The position numbers were made by a program, and so were the translations under genes. This document shows, piece after piece, positions 1-9,546 of a DNA stretch of 64,000 nt (position 1 is the stretch's first letter; each line of letters starts with the position of its first letter). The stretch is from Neptuniibacter victor (GTDB taxonomy: Bacteria > Pseudomonadota > Gammaproteobacteria > Pseudomonadales > Balneatricaceae): the NCBI GenBank assembly GCA_027943745.1, contig AP025763.1:2418001-2482000 (forward strand), read 5' to 3'. The notes below the pieces were generated by a model. The model was not told the origin of the DNA. It worked only from the letters and a program-made list of their open reading frames with translations, and searched no databases.

Positions 1-1691
1 ATCATACATGACGCACTCTGCGTTTTAGGGAAGGCGATAACTTCACGAATAGAGTCAGTTCCAGTCATCAACATAATTAGACGGTCAAGGCCAAACGCTA
101 AGCCACCATGAGGAGGTGCTCCGTATTGAAGCGCATTCAGTAGGAAACCAAACTTATCGTCCGCTTCTTCATCAGAGATACCGAGTATCTCAAGAACCTT
201 AGCCTGCATCTCTTGATCGTGAATACGGATAGAACCACCGCCTAGCTCACAACCATTTAATACCATGTCATATGCACGAGAAAGCGCATTTAATGGATCA
301 GCTTTCAACTCTTCAGGCGTACAGCTTGGCGCAGTGAAAGGATGATGCAGTGCAGTTAAACCACCATCGCTTGTTTCTTCAAACATTGGGAAATCAACAA
401 CCCAAAGCGGTGCCCACTCACACTGAGACATCTCAAGATCTTCACCCACTTTGATACGTAGGGCACCCAATGCTTCAGAAACAACTTTTTCTTTATCTGC
501 TCCAAAGAAAACGATGTCGCCATTTTCAGCACCTAGACGATCCATAATCGCCATTGTGACTTCATCACCTAGGAACTTGATGATTGGAGACTGTAGACCA
601 TTAACGCCGTTTTCGATTTCATTAACTTTGATCCACGCCAAGCCTTTAGCGCCGTAGATGCTAACAAACTTAGTGTAATCATCGATATTCTTACGAGTCA
701 GCTTAGCACCACCTGGCACTTTCAATGCAGCTACGCGACCTTTCGGATCTTTCGCTGGACCAGCAAAAACCTTAAATTCGATCTCCGCCATCAAGTCAGC
801 AACATCGACCAACTCCATAGGGAAACGTAGATCAGGCTTATCTGAACCAAAACGCTGCATCGCTTCAGCATAAGGCATGCGAGGGAAATCCCCCAGATCA
901 ACACCTTTAAGCTCTAGGAACAGTTTACGGATCATATTCTCAGTCAGACCCATAATTGACTCTTCATCCATAAAGGATGTTTCAATATCAATTTGAGTAA
1001 ATTCAGGCTGACGATCTGCACGCAGATCTTCATCACGGAAACATTTAGCGATCTGGTAGTAACGATCAAAACCAGAAACCATCAACAACTGCTTAAACAA
1101 CTGCGGCGACTGTGGTAGCGCGAAGAACGAACCATCATGAACACGGCTTGGCACCAAGAAATCACGGGCACCTTCAGGTGTAGCACGGTTTAGAATTGGT
1201 GTTTCAATATCCAAAAAGCCGTTGTCATCTAAATAGTTACGAATAGCGTTAGATACTTTAGAACGGAAACGTAGCTTCTCTTGCATCTCAGGGCGACGAA
1301 GATCGATATAACGATGACGAAGACGCACATCTTCACCAACTTGCTGATGCTCATCTAACTGGAAAGGAGGCGTTTCAGCTTTGTTAAGCACAATAAGCTC
1401 TTTACCCAGCACTTCGATCTCACCTGTAGGCATATCTGAATTAACAGTACCTTCAGGGCGAGCACGAACAGTACCCTTCAACTCAATAACAAACTCATTA
1501 CGGCAGCTATCAGCAAGTGCAAAGCTTTCTTCGCGATCTGGATCAAATACAACCTGCGTTAAACCTTCACGGTCACGTACATCTAGAAAGATAACACCAC
1601 CGTGGTCACGGCGACGGTGTACCCAACCCGACAGGGTAATATCTTCGCCAATATGCTCTTTTCTTAGATCGCCGCAATAATGACTGCGCAT
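1..1691 (-). CDS. aspS: Aspartyl-tRNA synthetase, C-terminus cut by window edge
   Basis: Charges tRNA-Asp with aspartate in the cytoplasm. The minus strand reads open from an ATG at 1691 to the window edge, about 563 codons, so only the last few dozen residues of a roughly 590-residue protein are missing. The start reads [15 protein letters not shown], typical of bacterial AspRS, followed by an OB-fold anticodon domain with [11 protein letters not shown]. Class II motifs are visible: [13 protein letters not shown] (motif 2) and, near the cut end, GLAFGLDRL (motif 3), with GGGSIRIHD before it. The FmdB-type gene lies 87 bp upstream on the same strand, a common gammaproteobacterial arrangement. 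Confidence 0.97.
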   Translation of the reverse strand, partial: MRSHYCGDLRKEHIGEDITLSGWVHRRRDHGGVIFLDVRDREGLTQVVFDPDREESFALADSCRNEFVIELKGTVRARPEGTVNSDMPTGEIEVLGKELIVLNKAETPPFQLDEHQQVGEDVRLRHRYIDLRRPEMQEKLRFRSKVSNAIRNYLDDNGFLDIETPILNRATPEGARDFLVPSRVHDGSFFALPQSPQLFKQLLMVSGFDRYYQIAKCFRDEDLRADRQPEFTQIDIETSFMDEESIMGLTENMIRKLFLELKGVDLGDFPRMPYAEAMQRFGSDKPDLRFPMELVDVADLMAEIEFKVFAGPAKDPKGRVAALKVPGGAKLTRKNIDDYTKFVSIYGAKGLAWIKVNEIENGVNGLQSPIIKFLGDEVTMAIMDRLGAENGDIVFFGADKEKVVSEALGALRIKVGEDLEMSQCEWAPLWVVDFPMFEETSDGGLTALHHPFTAPSCTPEELKADPLNALSRAYDMVLNGCELGGGSIRIHDQEMQAKVLEILGISDEEADDKFGFLLNALQYGAPPHGGLAFGLDRLIMLMTGTDSIREVIAFPKTQSASCM

Positions 1692-1778
1692 AATTTACTG
1701 TTCCTGTTAACTTAAAAAAATCTGGTTCGCACCAGACCATCTATGAATTAAAAATAATCAAGCGTTCAGTGAACCAAT

Positions 1779-2015
1779 TTAACTGGCTGAACTTCCTGAA
1801 CTATCTGTGCTGCCCGCAAGGCTTTTCTTCTTGCCGGTCTTAAAATCTGTTTCGTACCAACCAGATCCAGACAACCGGAACCCTGGCGCGGATACTTTTT
1901 TAATCACGTCTACGCTTGCACATTCAAGACACGCAGGTGCTGGAGCATCGCTCTTTAACACTAACTTCTCAAACTCGTGACTGCAGCTTTGACACTGAAA
2001 ATCAAAAATTGGCAT
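1779..2015 (-). CDS. FmdB-family zinc ribbon protein
   Basis: A 78-residue protein beginning MPIFDFQCQSC, the hallmark of the FmdB/CxxC_CXXC_SSSS family. Two CxxC pairs (CQSC at residues 8-11 and CLEC near 29-32) probably bind one zinc ion. The C-terminus is a serine- and glycine-rich tail, as usual for the family. Its molecular role is not established; a regulatory function has been proposed from the name-giving fmd operon. It sits directly upstream of aspS on the same strand and is probably cotranscribed with it. Confidence 0.9.
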   Translation of the reverse strand: MPIFDFQCQSCSHEFEKLVLKSDAPAPACLECASVDVIKKVSAPGFRLSGSGWYETDFKTGKKKSLAGSTDSSGSSAS

Positions 2016-2474
2016 TGGTATAACCCCAAAAACAACTAAGGATAAACCTTCGGAAAACGGCGGATTATACCTGAAATATTTGGTGGTGACAGGCCCCCAT
2101 CGCCAATGATGAGCGAAAGATTATGAACTTACCTCATTGGCAATAAGAAACAGCTTAAATCAGCTCTTATAATGAGAGTCCCTAGCACAAAATATTAATT
2201 ACTTTTGCTTTGAAATGACTCAATATGAAGACGAAGATAAAACCATGGGAACAGTAGATATAGATTACTGTTTAAAAACATGACCACACTGTCTGTCCCA
2301 AGATACAGCGCAACAGACCGTGTGTTAATATGTGTGACCTAAGATACAAAGAACTAACACAAAAAAATTGTCCCTACTTAGGATATTCTTAGCGACGTAT
2401 AAACCATTCCTATAAGGCAGAGAGGAGCGTTAAACCTCATTTCCCCGTATCGCTTATCAAACGTGATTCAACAG
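2016..2474. other. 459-bp gap, no gene seen
   Basis: No convincing coding region or tRNA was found between the HIT and FmdB genes. An 8-bp inverted repeat (GCCAATGA at 2102-2109, TCATTGGC at 2134-2141) is the only structure noticed. The gap should contain the promoter of the fmdB-aspS unit close to 2050, but no clear -35/-10 pair could be assigned. Confidence 0.5.
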
Positions 2475-2918
2475 TTAATGCGGCACGAAATCTAGTTCAC
2501 CGGCTAACAGTATCTCAAGCTTACCGCGCACTTCATCAATCTGCTCATCTGTATAAGCTTTTGCAGGAACCTTCCCCCAAACGGGCGCGGGCCAAGCCTT
2601 ATCATTTTCGTATCGAACAATATGATGAATGTGCAGTTGGGGGACCATATTACCTAATGAGGCAACGTTCATTTTCCTCGCTGCAAAAATATCAGCCAGA
2701 TTAGAGGACAGGAAAGATGACTCTTTCATCAATACACACTGCTCTTCATCGGATAAGTGATAGATCTCAGTAGCATTAGCACGACGAGGCACTAGGATAA
2801 ACCATGGATAGTTTGCATCATTCAACAACAATAACCGGCTTACCGGAAAATCACCCAATACAACACAATCAGCGGCCAATTGTGGATGAAGCACAAATTC
2901 TAACTCTAACTCGTCCAT
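2475..2918 (-). CDS. HIT domain protein
   Basis: A 147-residue histidine-triad superfamily protein, probably a nucleotide hydrolase or transferase of the Ap4A-hydrolase-like type. The fold signatures are NYPWFILVPRR near residues 36-46 and QLHIHHIVRYENDKAWPAPVWG from about residue 95. The active-site segment is H96-I-H98-H99-I rather than the textbook HxHxH, so the third histidine is displaced; this could be a subfamily feature. The start has a GAGG ribosome binding site just upstream. It is transcribed alone, divergent from the acyltransferase-like gene. Confidence 0.88.
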   Translation of the reverse strand: MDELELEFVLHPQLAADCVVLGDFPVSRLLLLNDANYPWFILVPRRANATEIYHLSDEEQCVLMKESSFLSSNLADIFAARKMNVASLGNMVPQLHIHHIVRYENDKAWPAPVWGKVPAKAYTDEQIDEVRGKLEILLAGELDFVPH

Positions 2919-3041
2919 TTCATTACCTCTAACAGATTAATCAACCTGACCTATACAAAAAACTTACAAGGCCATTTCCCAGCAAGGCACTAAAGCATAA
3001 ACTGCACTCTAAGCTTAGCAACAGGAAAAGAATGCTGCGAC

Positions 3042-4175
3042 ATGCTAGAACTAAAATTTAGTCATAAAATCAGTGAAATAGGCAAAACAATGTGGAACAG
3101 CCTATGCCCAACTGATAATCCATTTATACGTTATGAATTTTTACACGCACTTGAAGCCTCAGGCAGCGTGTGCGCCAAAACAGGCTGGCAACCTTTACAT
3201 CTGCAAATTAAAGATAACGGTATAACCATTGCTATTTTACCTCTTTATCTTAAACAGCATTCATACGGCGAATACGTATTTGACTGGGCATGGGCAGATG
3301 CCTATCAGCGTCATGGCTTAGAGTATTACCCCAAGCTTGTAAGCGCTATTCCTTACTCTCCCGTTATGGGATCCCGGTTATTAACCCAGCAAGACCCCGC
3401 CCCCCTTTTAGCTATTTTAAAGCAACAGATCCCTAACCTTTGTCAAAAGCTTAGTGCGAATTCTTTCCATCTATTATTTCCAACCGATACTGAAATAAAT
3501 GCCCTTTCCCCTCCTGAACTAATGGTGAGAAAAGGCTGCCAATACCAGTGGTTTAATCGTGACTACAGCAGTTTTTCAGACTTCCTAGATAGCTTTACTT
3601 CCAGAAAACGGAAAAACGTTAAAAAAGAACGACAAAAAATAGTTGATCAACAGATCACACATATCCAACTTAAAGGTGATGAGATTAGCCACGAACGTAT
3701 GGATCAATTCTATGAGTTTTATCGAATGACATACTTAAAGCGAGGTCGAGAAGCGTATCTCAACAAATCGTTTTTCTTCCAGCTTCAAGAAACGATGCCG
3801 GAGAACTTACTACTTATCTTCGCTATGAAAGACCAAACCCCCGTTGCCGCTGCCCTGTCCCTGAAAGATAGCGATACACTGTATGGCCGCTACTGGGGAT
3901 GTTTTGACGAATACGACAGCCTTCATTTTGAAACCTGTTATTACCAAGGCATAGATTACTGTATCGAGCATCAACTCAAGCGTTTCGATTCCGGCGCGCA
4001 AGGTGAACACAAAATCCAACGTGGCTTTGAACCTGTACCCACCTGGTCTGCTCACTATGTAAAAGAAGTTGGTTTTAACCAAGCAATATGTCAGTTTATA
4101 GATGAAGAAAAAATGGCTATCGATCAACAACTACAAGACTTAGCACGCTACCTGCCATTCAAAAACCAGTCCTAA
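3042..4175 (+). CDS. GNAT-like protein, DUF482/COG3146 family
   Basis: A 377-residue protein of the COG3146 family, often labelled a peptidoglycan biosynthesis or N-acetyltransferase protein. These have a FemX/GNAT-like fold with two acyltransferase-like halves. Visible family features are the lysine/arginine-rich segment SRKRKNVKKERQK in the middle, the LYGRYWGCF strand, and the C-terminal GFEPVPTWSAHYV segment. Substrate is unknown. It starts 123 bp from the divergent HIT gene. The DUF2306 gene follows 78 bp later and may be cotranscribed. Confidence 0.85.
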   Translation: MLELKFSHKISEIGKTMWNSLCPTDNPFIRYEFLHALEASGSVCAKTGWQPLHLQIKDNGITIAILPLYLKQHSYGEYVFDWAWADAYQRHGLEYYPKLVSAIPYSPVMGSRLLTQQDPAPLLAILKQQIPNLCQKLSANSFHLLFPTDTEINALSPPELMVRKGCQYQWFNRDYSSFSDFLDSFTSRKRKNVKKERQKIVDQQITHIQLKGDEISHERMDQFYEFYRMTYLKRGREAYLNKSFFFQLQETMPENLLLIFAMKDQTPVAAALSLKDSDTLYGRYWGCFDEYDSLHFETCYYQGIDYCIEHQLKRFDSGAQGEHKIQRGFEPVPTWSAHYVKEVGFNQAICQFIDEEKMAIDQQLQDLARYLPFKNQS

Positions 4176-4253
4176 TCTTAGGTACTTAGCATTTAATATA
4201 TTGGACAAGCAGTAACACAATCAGTATTTAGGGGATTAGAGAAAAATTGAATT

Positions 4254-4640
4254 ATGACTTACCTACAACTGACCTACCTGCACTTAGCTTCCGTTCTACC
4301 GGCGTTCCTTATTGACACCTTTCTCATGCTCAATCGAAAAGGTACACACTGGCACCGCTCCTTAGGCAAAGTGTATATGGTACTCATGCTTGCTACAGCC
4401 ATCACTGTTCTATTTATGCCCGCAGAAATAGGCCCGCGTTGGCTCAATCACTTCGGTTTTATTCATCTCTTCAGTTTTGTTGTCTTCTTCTGCATTCCGA
4501 AAGCCTATTTTGCAGCCAAAGCGGGTAATACAATAACCCATAAAAGAAATATGATTGGCGTATATTGTGGGGGATTACTCACTGCAGGCAGCTTTGCGTT
4601 AATGCCAGGTAGGTTATTGCATACTTGGCTATTTAGCTGA
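4254..4640 (+). CDS. DUF2306 family membrane protein
   Basis: A 128-residue inner-membrane protein with about four hydrophobic segments (roughly residues 5-25, 42-60, 68-88 and 100-122). The pattern GTHWHRSLGKVYM near residue 30 and HKRNMIGVYCGG near residue 98 matches the DUF2306 family, whose function is unknown; the conserved histidines resemble those of haem- or quinone-binding membrane proteins, but this is only a resemblance. No pathway can be inferred from the neighbours. Confidence 0.8.
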   Translation: MTYLQLTYLHLASVLPAFLIDTFLMLNRKGTHWHRSLGKVYMVLMLATAITVLFMPAEIGPRWLNHFGFIHLFSFVVFFCIPKAYFAAKAGNTITHKRNMIGVYCGGLLTAGSFALMPGRLLHTWLFS

Positions 4641-4831
4641 TCTTAGTTCAAACCTATCTTAGCAACTACCACCCAGTGAACTCACTTGTTAGTAGACAGT
4701 GTCGGCGATATGACAATATTCACAGCGAAACAATATAAAAACCAATCGTTCGTTCAGAAATGACTGTTTCACTGCTACAATAACCTATCATAAGCACTTC
4801 TCATAAGCCTTCCAGCGTTGTATCCGTGAAC

Positions 4832-5803
4832 ATGAGCAGACAAAACCACATCAAACAAGCGTTTGAATTATCAGCAAAATTCTTAGCGCACAAAACCTAT
4901 AATTCCCTGACTCATGCGGTACTCCATTACTTCTGCTCATTAGATGGGATAGAAGATGCAGCTTCATACGAAATTTTTGGCGACTCCAATTCAGACACCG
5001 GTCTTTCGATCAGACGCTTCCCTCTAACCTTAGATGAATCGTTTGTTGACCGTAATAGCGATTTAATGCTGAAAGCCCTTCCCAAAAGCAAAGGCGGCGT
5101 TACGTGCATCACCTTTAAAAAGAAGGATTATATTTTTCTAGATATCACTAAAGATGTTATTCCAAGACGGATAATTGTCATCACAGGTACAGCCTCTAAA
5201 TCAGATATGGTTCTAATTGAAGGTGTCTTTGGCATTTATGAGAACCAAGTGGCGCTACTTGATTCAAAAGAAAGAGATATGCTGACGGGATTGCCTAATC
5301 GCCAAACGATGGAACTCAGCCTCAATGAGGTTGTGACGTTTCATCGAGGACATAAAAAATCCCATATAAAACCATCATGGATGGTGGTTCTTGATATTGA
5401 TCACTTCAAACGAGTTAACGACACCTTCGGTCATCTCTATGGAGATGAAGTACTTCTGCACTTCGCAGAGTTGATGAAAAAAACGTTCCGTTATACCGAT
5501 TTTTTATTCCGTTACGGCGGCGAAGAGTTTGTCGTAATTTTGAACAACGCCACACCTGAACAAGCGCTAAATACGCTTAATCGCTTTCATCAGGCGGTAC
5601 AAGATTACACCTTCCCATCAGGTAATCTCACTGTGAGTATTGGTTTTACTATCGTTGACCCTGTCACTCCACCTCTGTTGCATTTTGAGCAGGCAGATCG
5701 TGCCCTTTACCACGCTAAAAATCACGGCCGAAATCAAATTGTTAATTTCTGTGATATCGAATCCAGGATCGAAGTGAGAGACGATGATATTGAGCTCTTC
5801 TAA
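4832..5803 (+). CDS. Diguanylate cyclase (GGDEF domain)
   Basis: Makes cyclic di-GMP from two GTP. The 323-residue protein has an N-terminal region of about 145 residues with no recognised domain and no membrane segment, so it is probably cytosolic and may sense something directly. The GGDEF domain starts at [12 protein letters not shown] (about 149) and carries an intact active site GGEEF at 229-233. RYTD at 220-223 fits the allosteric RxxD inhibitory site. The ATG at 4832 is preferred over a GTG two codons upstream. There is no EAL domain. Confidence 0.93.
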   Translation: MSRQNHIKQAFELSAKFLAHKTYNSLTHAVLHYFCSLDGIEDAASYEIFGDSNSDTGLSIRRFPLTLDESFVDRNSDLMLKALPKSKGGVTCITFKKKDYIFLDITKDVIPRRIIVITGTASKSDMVLIEGVFGIYENQVALLDSKERDMLTGLPNRQTMELSLNEVVTFHRGHKKSHIKPSWMVVLDIDHFKRVNDTFGHLYGDEVLLHFAELMKKTFRYTDFLFRYGGEEFVVILNNATPEQALNTLNRFHQAVQDYTFPSGNLTVSIGFTIVDPVTPPLLHFEQADRALYHAKNHGRNQIVNFCDIESRIEVRDDDIELF

Positions 5804-5867
5804 GAGAACAAGTGCTCCAGATAAGGGCAGCTAAAGAGTAGAAAACGATATGTTGCTCTAGAAACGA

Positions 5868-6350
5868 TTAATAAGTATCAACAATACAATAATTAACCTT
5901 CTCGCCTACCACTAATAATTGCACCTCATCATCAACGGACTGCCCTAACAGCGCTTTTCCCAATGGAGATTCTGGCGTAATGATCATAATTAACTTGTTC
6001 TCAAAGTTGACCTTCAAACCACCTGCGCTAGCACCCAGAAACAGATAACGCCCCTGCCCATGATCATCTTCTAAATGAATAAAGCTACCAACCTTAACTT
6101 CATCATGACGGGCATCATCTACCAACAATAACCGCTTAAACTCATTCAATTCAGCCTCGCATTCAAGCACTCGCCTAGCCTGCCCTTCTGCTAAATAGGC
6201 AGCCTCTAATCCCAAGGTGTCGTATTTATTCTCAGCTATATTCTCTTTGTCCGTGGCACTGCTATGGGCTCTGTTAGCAGCCTCAATCGCATTTTGATGA
6301 ACTAATTCTAATTGAGAGACGATTTTCTGAAGCAACGCTTTTTTCTTCAT
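5868..6350 (-). CDS. GreA/GreB-like elongation factor
   Basis: A 160-residue protein with an N-terminal helical segment starting MKKKALLQKIV, containing ENKYDTLGLEAAYLAEGQARR, and a C-terminal GreA/GreB-type FKBP-like domain (ITPESPLGKALLGQSVDDEV). This is the short GreA/GreB-like family rather than true GreA, and it may bind RNA polymerase. The frame is open another 63 codons upstream, but the family normally begins at the chosen Met, and the extension (cysteine-rich, KKRLNILVCC) looks non-coding. The ribosome binding site is weak. It is divergent from the bufferin operon. Confidence 0.82.
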   Translation of the reverse strand: MKKKALLQKIVSQLELVHQNAIEAANRAHSSATDKENIAENKYDTLGLEAAYLAEGQARRVLECEAELNEFKRLLLVDDARHDEVKVGSFIHLEDDHGQGRYLFLGASAGGLKVNFENKLIMIITPESPLGKALLGQSVDDEVQLLVVGEKVNYCIVDTY

Positions 6351-6632
6351 AAACACATAACTATTAAATGACCTAAATAACCGCTCAACTTTCAAAGTTG
6401 AGCCTAAACCATCATCAATTGCATCCTTCCTCGAAGCAATACCAAAGTGGCAGCACACTAATATATTTAGCCTCTTTTTTTGAACTTTTATTCCAATTTC
6501 TTGTTTAACCCATTGAGCCATTTGAGTTATCAACTGCAAGGCATAATGTGACTACGACCTAAGCAGATACAAAAATGGCGATGACAAGCTTGAAAAAAGA
6601 GCAAGCCAAAATTCAATATAAGGAAAATAATA

Positions 6633-7094
6633 ATGAAAACTAGTCTGAAGCCTGCGTTAAAAGGTGCAGCAATAGTTTTAGCAGCAGCAGGGCTCGCAGC
6701 GTGTAATAGCCCTAATACTAATTCAACAGCCTCCGCAGCTCAAAGCGGCACTGTAGAATTAGCACACTGCTACGGGGTGAATGTATGCAAAGGCCACAAT
6801 GATTGTGGAACAGCAACCAACAGCTGCTCCGGCCAAGCATCCTGTAAAGGAACAGGCTTTGTTGGCATGCCAACAAAAGCTTGTGCAGATGTCGGCGGTA
6901 AAGTGAAGGACGATTGGCGCGGACAAATCGCTAAAGCTGAACTAACGCAATGCTATGAAGTTAATGTCTGTAAAGGCCATAATGATTGCAAAACTGCAGA
7001 TAACTCATGCGCGGGACATGCTTCGTGTAAAGGAACAGGTTTTGTTTTAACAACCGAAAAGTCTTGTGCTGATATCGGTGGTAAAAGCAGCTAA
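6633..7094 (+). CDS. bufA: Bufferin-type metallophore precursor, 12-Cys, with lipobox
   Basis: A 153-residue secreted precursor of the bufferin type, the substrate of the DUF692/MNIO enzyme encoded next. The N-terminus is a signal peptide ending LAAC (residues 21-24), a lipobox, so the mature protein may be a lipoprotein. Two copies of a six-cysteine repeat follow (Cys 46, 52, 58, 65, 71, 84 and 107, 113, 119, 126, 132, 145), with identical spacing and an offset of 61 residues. Each repeat holds CKGHNDC and SCKGTGFV. Known bufferins are cysteine-modified peptides that bind copper; the metal here is inferred. An AAGGA site precedes the ATG. A hairpin follows the stop. Confidence 0.85.
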   Translation: MKTSLKPALKGAAIVLAAAGLAACNSPNTNSTASAAQSGTVELAHCYGVNVCKGHNDCGTATNSCSGQASCKGTGFVGMPTKACADVGGKVKDDWRGQIAKAELTQCYEVNVCKGHNDCKTADNSCAGHASCKGTGFVLTTEKSCADIGGKSS

Positions 7095-7110
7095 TTTCTA
7101 GGCAGCGATC

Positions 7111-7140
7111 ATAAGAACGCCCCCTTAGGGGTGTTCTTAT
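7111..7140 (+). terminator. Hairpin between bufA and bufB
   Basis: ATAAGAACGCCCC and GGGGTGTTCTTAT pair with one mismatch around a CTTA loop. The T-run after it is poor, so it may act as a partial terminator or a 3-prime stabiliser, giving more precursor mRNA than enzyme mRNA. Confidence 0.6.
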
Positions 7141-7188
7141 TAATAGCAGTATTTGCATTTTATTTGTTTATTGATAAATGGGTTCATC

Positions 7189-8040
7189 ATGTCAGATCAT
7201 TTCTTAGGTTTCGGACTTGGTTTACGTACACAGCATTTCGCCGATGTTTTAGAAACAAGGCCAAATGTCGATTGGTTTGAAGTTATCTCCGAAAACTTTA
7301 TGGTTGCTGGCGGCAAGCCCAAATACTTTCTACATGCAATCCGCGAACACTACCCGATGGTGATGCACGGGGTTTCTATGTCAATAGGTTCAACTGACCC
7401 ACTTGATATAGAATACCTTACAAAGCTAAAAAAACTCGCCAATGAGATACAACCTCAGTGGATATCCGATCACTTATGTTGGACTGGCTTAGAGGGAATT
7501 AATAGCCACGATCTCCTACCTATGCCCTACACCGAAGAAGCGATCCAGCATATTGTGGAGCGCGTACAACAGGTCCAAGATTTTCTAGGTAGGCCCTTTT
7601 TGCTTGAAAATGTATCCAGCTACATCAGTTATACCGAATCGGAAATGAGCGAATGGGATTTCTATAGTGAAGTAGTAAAACGTTCGGGATGCTTAATGCT
7701 GCTTGATATTAACAATATCTACGTAAGCTCACGAAACCACCATTTTAATGCTGAAGACTATCTTAACTCCATCGATCCAAAATACGTTCGGCAATTCCAT
7801 TTAGCCGGACACAGTGATTTCACTGACTACGTCATTGATACTCACGACCATGACATACCGGATCCAGTATGGGAGCTCTACCAAAAAGCGTGTAGGCGCT
7901 TTGGACCAATCAGTACAATGATCGAACGTGATGACAACATTCCTCCATTGAATGATCTACTGCTTGAATTAGAGAAGGCAAAATCCATAGCTCAGGATGT
8001 TTTCTCTAATACGCATCCTCAAATGGTGGAAACCTTATGA
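7189..8040 (+). CDS. bufB: DUF692/MNIO family oxidase (BufB)
   Basis: A multinuclear non-haem iron oxidase that modifies cysteines in its precursor peptide. It is 283 residues when started at MSDHFLGFGLGLR, the usual family N-terminus; the frame is open 12 codons further upstream, but that stretch looks like leader. A TIM-barrel with metal-binding acidic and histidine residues is visible in WISDHLCWTG, LLENVSSYI, LLDINNIYVSS, QFHLAGH and DTHDHDIPDP. The stop overlaps the start of the DUF2063 gene by 4 bp (ATGA), indicating translational coupling. The neighbour bufA is the presumed substrate. Confidence 0.93.
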   Translation: MSDHFLGFGLGLRTQHFADVLETRPNVDWFEVISENFMVAGGKPKYFLHAIREHYPMVMHGVSMSIGSTDPLDIEYLTKLKKLANEIQPQWISDHLCWTGLEGINSHDLLPMPYTEEAIQHIVERVQQVQDFLGRPFLLENVSSYISYTESEMSEWDFYSEVVKRSGCLMLLDINNIYVSSRNHHFNAEDYLNSIDPKYVRQFHLAGHSDFTDYVIDTHDHDIPDPVWELYQKACRRFGPISTMIERDDNIPPLNDLLLELEKAKSIAQDVFSNTHPQMVETL

Positions 8041-8867
8041 GCGATCGGACTACGCTAAGAATTCGACAAAAAATGATGATGCGCTTTCTGCTGGGAAACG
8101 GTGATGAAATAGCGCCTCATATCAAAGGGGATGACAAAGTCAGCGCCCAAGATAGATTATCGATCTATAAAAACGCATATCGCCTTCGGCTAAGAGAAGT
8201 TATTGATACCGACCACCCTATACTCGGTATCTACCTTGGTGATGATCTGTTTGACAAAATGGTAGATGGGTATATTGATCATAACCCTAGCCATAATCGC
8301 TCTCTTCGGCAGTTCTGTGATGCGCTACCAGCATATTTAAAGGAAGAGCCTTTTTTCTCACAGCACCTTCAAATCTCAGAGCTTGCTCGGTTTGAACGAT
8401 TGCTGCTGAGTGCGTTTGACGCAGAAGACCGCAAAATAGCGACTCAAGACGATTTACAACAATTGCCCACTGAGGAATGGTTAGATTTAAACATACGCTT
8501 CCATCCAAGCTTGCAGATATTCACAACATCATGGAATGTTGTTGAAACCTGGCAAGCAATCAAAGGAGAAACGCCCCCTCCACCTCCGCTCGAACAAAAT
8601 AACTGCTGGGTATTGTGGAGAAACAACGAGCGTTTAACGGAATTCAGGTCAATTACTTCACTGGAACAGATCATGCTGCACTGTTTTCTAAGAGGTGATT
8701 CGTTATCTGTTGTTGCCGATCAGATTATTGAGCACGTTGAAGAAGCACTAGCACCTCAAACATTACTATCAACACTCAACTTATGGTTAGAGCTCGGCTG
8801 GGTTCAGCAACTTTCTAGCGGTAAGCAAGTAACTAATTTAGAAGCGATGCCGAATAAACAACCATAA
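8037..8867 (+). CDS. bufC: DUF2063 partner protein (BufC)
   Basis: A 276-residue protein with the N-terminal DUF2063 domain (family name: putative DNA-binding) seen in RLSIYKNAYRLRLREVI and DTDHPILGIYLGDDLFD. In characterised MNIO systems the equivalent partner recognises the precursor leader rather than DNA. The C-terminal half has LEQIMLHCFLRGDSL and LNLWLELGWVQQL, like the winged-helix-like end of this family. A run of five prolines near residue 180 may need EF-P for translation. It overlaps bufB by 4 bp. Confidence 0.9.
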   Translation: MSDRTTLRIRQKMMMRFLLGNGDEIAPHIKGDDKVSAQDRLSIYKNAYRLRLREVIDTDHPILGIYLGDDLFDKMVDGYIDHNPSHNRSLRQFCDALPAYLKEEPFFSQHLQISELARFERLLLSAFDAEDRKIATQDDLQQLPTEEWLDLNIRFHPSLQIFTTSWNVVETWQAIKGETPPPPPLEQNNCWVLWRNNERLTEFRSITSLEQIMLHCFLRGDSLSVVADQIIEHVEEALAPQTLLSTLNLWLELGWVQQLSSGKQVTNLEAMPNKQP

Positions 8868-8983
8868 TTTGAGCTGATCATTTGATCATTGCATTCACAA
8901 GCGACTCCAACAACGTTACAGTTGCGCCAACTGATGCAATAAATTCATCAACTTTTCACCAAATAAAAAGGTTGCTCTCTTTT

Positions 8984-9250
8984 ATGGCTGATCAACAAGT
9001 GAATAACCCTCTTCACGGCTTAACGCTTAAAACAATCGTCACAGAGCTAGAAGAACACTACGGATGGGAAGGCCTTGCCAGCCATGTCAACATCAACTGC
9101 TTTAAAAGTGATCCCTCCATAAAGTCTTCACTGAAGTTTTTACGTAAAACGCCATGGGCCAGAGAGAAAGTAGAACAGCTTTATCTTTATACATTCTCAC
9201 AGCAAAACCCGTGGAACAACGTCAATAGCCGAGATCAGAAAGATGCCTGA
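8984..9250 (+). CDS. VF530 family DNA-binding protein
   Basis: A small protein (88 residues from the chosen Met) containing the VF530/DUF2132 motif: [24 protein letters not shown], then [29 protein letters not shown]-like sequence. Family members have a helical fold and were reported to bind DNA. The frame is open from 8882, but the first 34 residues are unlike the family and the ATG at 8984 sits next to the conserved domain. It overlaps the DUF2164 gene by 8 bp. It may be read through from bufABC, though a link in function is unproven. Confidence 0.85.
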   Translation: MADQQVNNPLHGLTLKTIVTELEEHYGWEGLASHVNINCFKSDPSIKSSLKFLRKTPWAREKVEQLYLYTFSQQNPWNNVNSRDQKDA

Positions 9251-9491
9251 GATCAAATTTTCAACCGATGAAAAAGCACTGCTCATCGACAAATTGCAAA
9301 CCTATTTCACCAAAGAGATGGATCAGGATCTAGGCCAATTTGAGGGTGAGTTCCTACTAGATTTTATTTCAAAAGAGATCGGGGCCTACTATTACAACAA
9401 AGGCTTAAGCGATGCCCAAGTTATTGTCAGTAGTAAACTAGACGATATTGCAGATGCTTTTTATGAAATTGAGATGGTAACCGGCCGATAA
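9243..9491 (+). CDS. DUF2164 family protein
   Basis: An 82-residue acidic protein of the DUF2164 family, recognised by the segments [33 protein letters not shown], and [13 protein letters not shown]. Function is unknown. It overlaps the VF530 gene, so the two are translated from one message. The minus-strand terminator of ridA lies just beyond its stop. Confidence 0.87.
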   Translation: MPEIKFSTDEKALLIDKLQTYFTKEMDQDLGQFEGEFLLDFISKEIGAYYYNKGLSDAQVIVSSKLDDIADAFYEIEMVTGR

Positions 9492-9513
9492 AAAAAGCCG
9501 CTTGAACAGCGGC
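9490..9513 (-). terminator. Rho-independent terminator of ridA operon
   Basis: GCCGCT/AGCGGC stem with loop TGAAC at 9497-9513, followed on the minus strand by a run of seven T. It lies 33 bp beyond the ridA stop. Confidence 0.75.
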
Positions 9514-9546
9514 AATGGTCTTGCTGGAGTTAACAGGTTTCACTAT

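Noticed and set aside
3810-4130. 106-residue minus-strand frame
   Set aside because: Lies entirely inside the well-supported COG3146 gene on the other strand.
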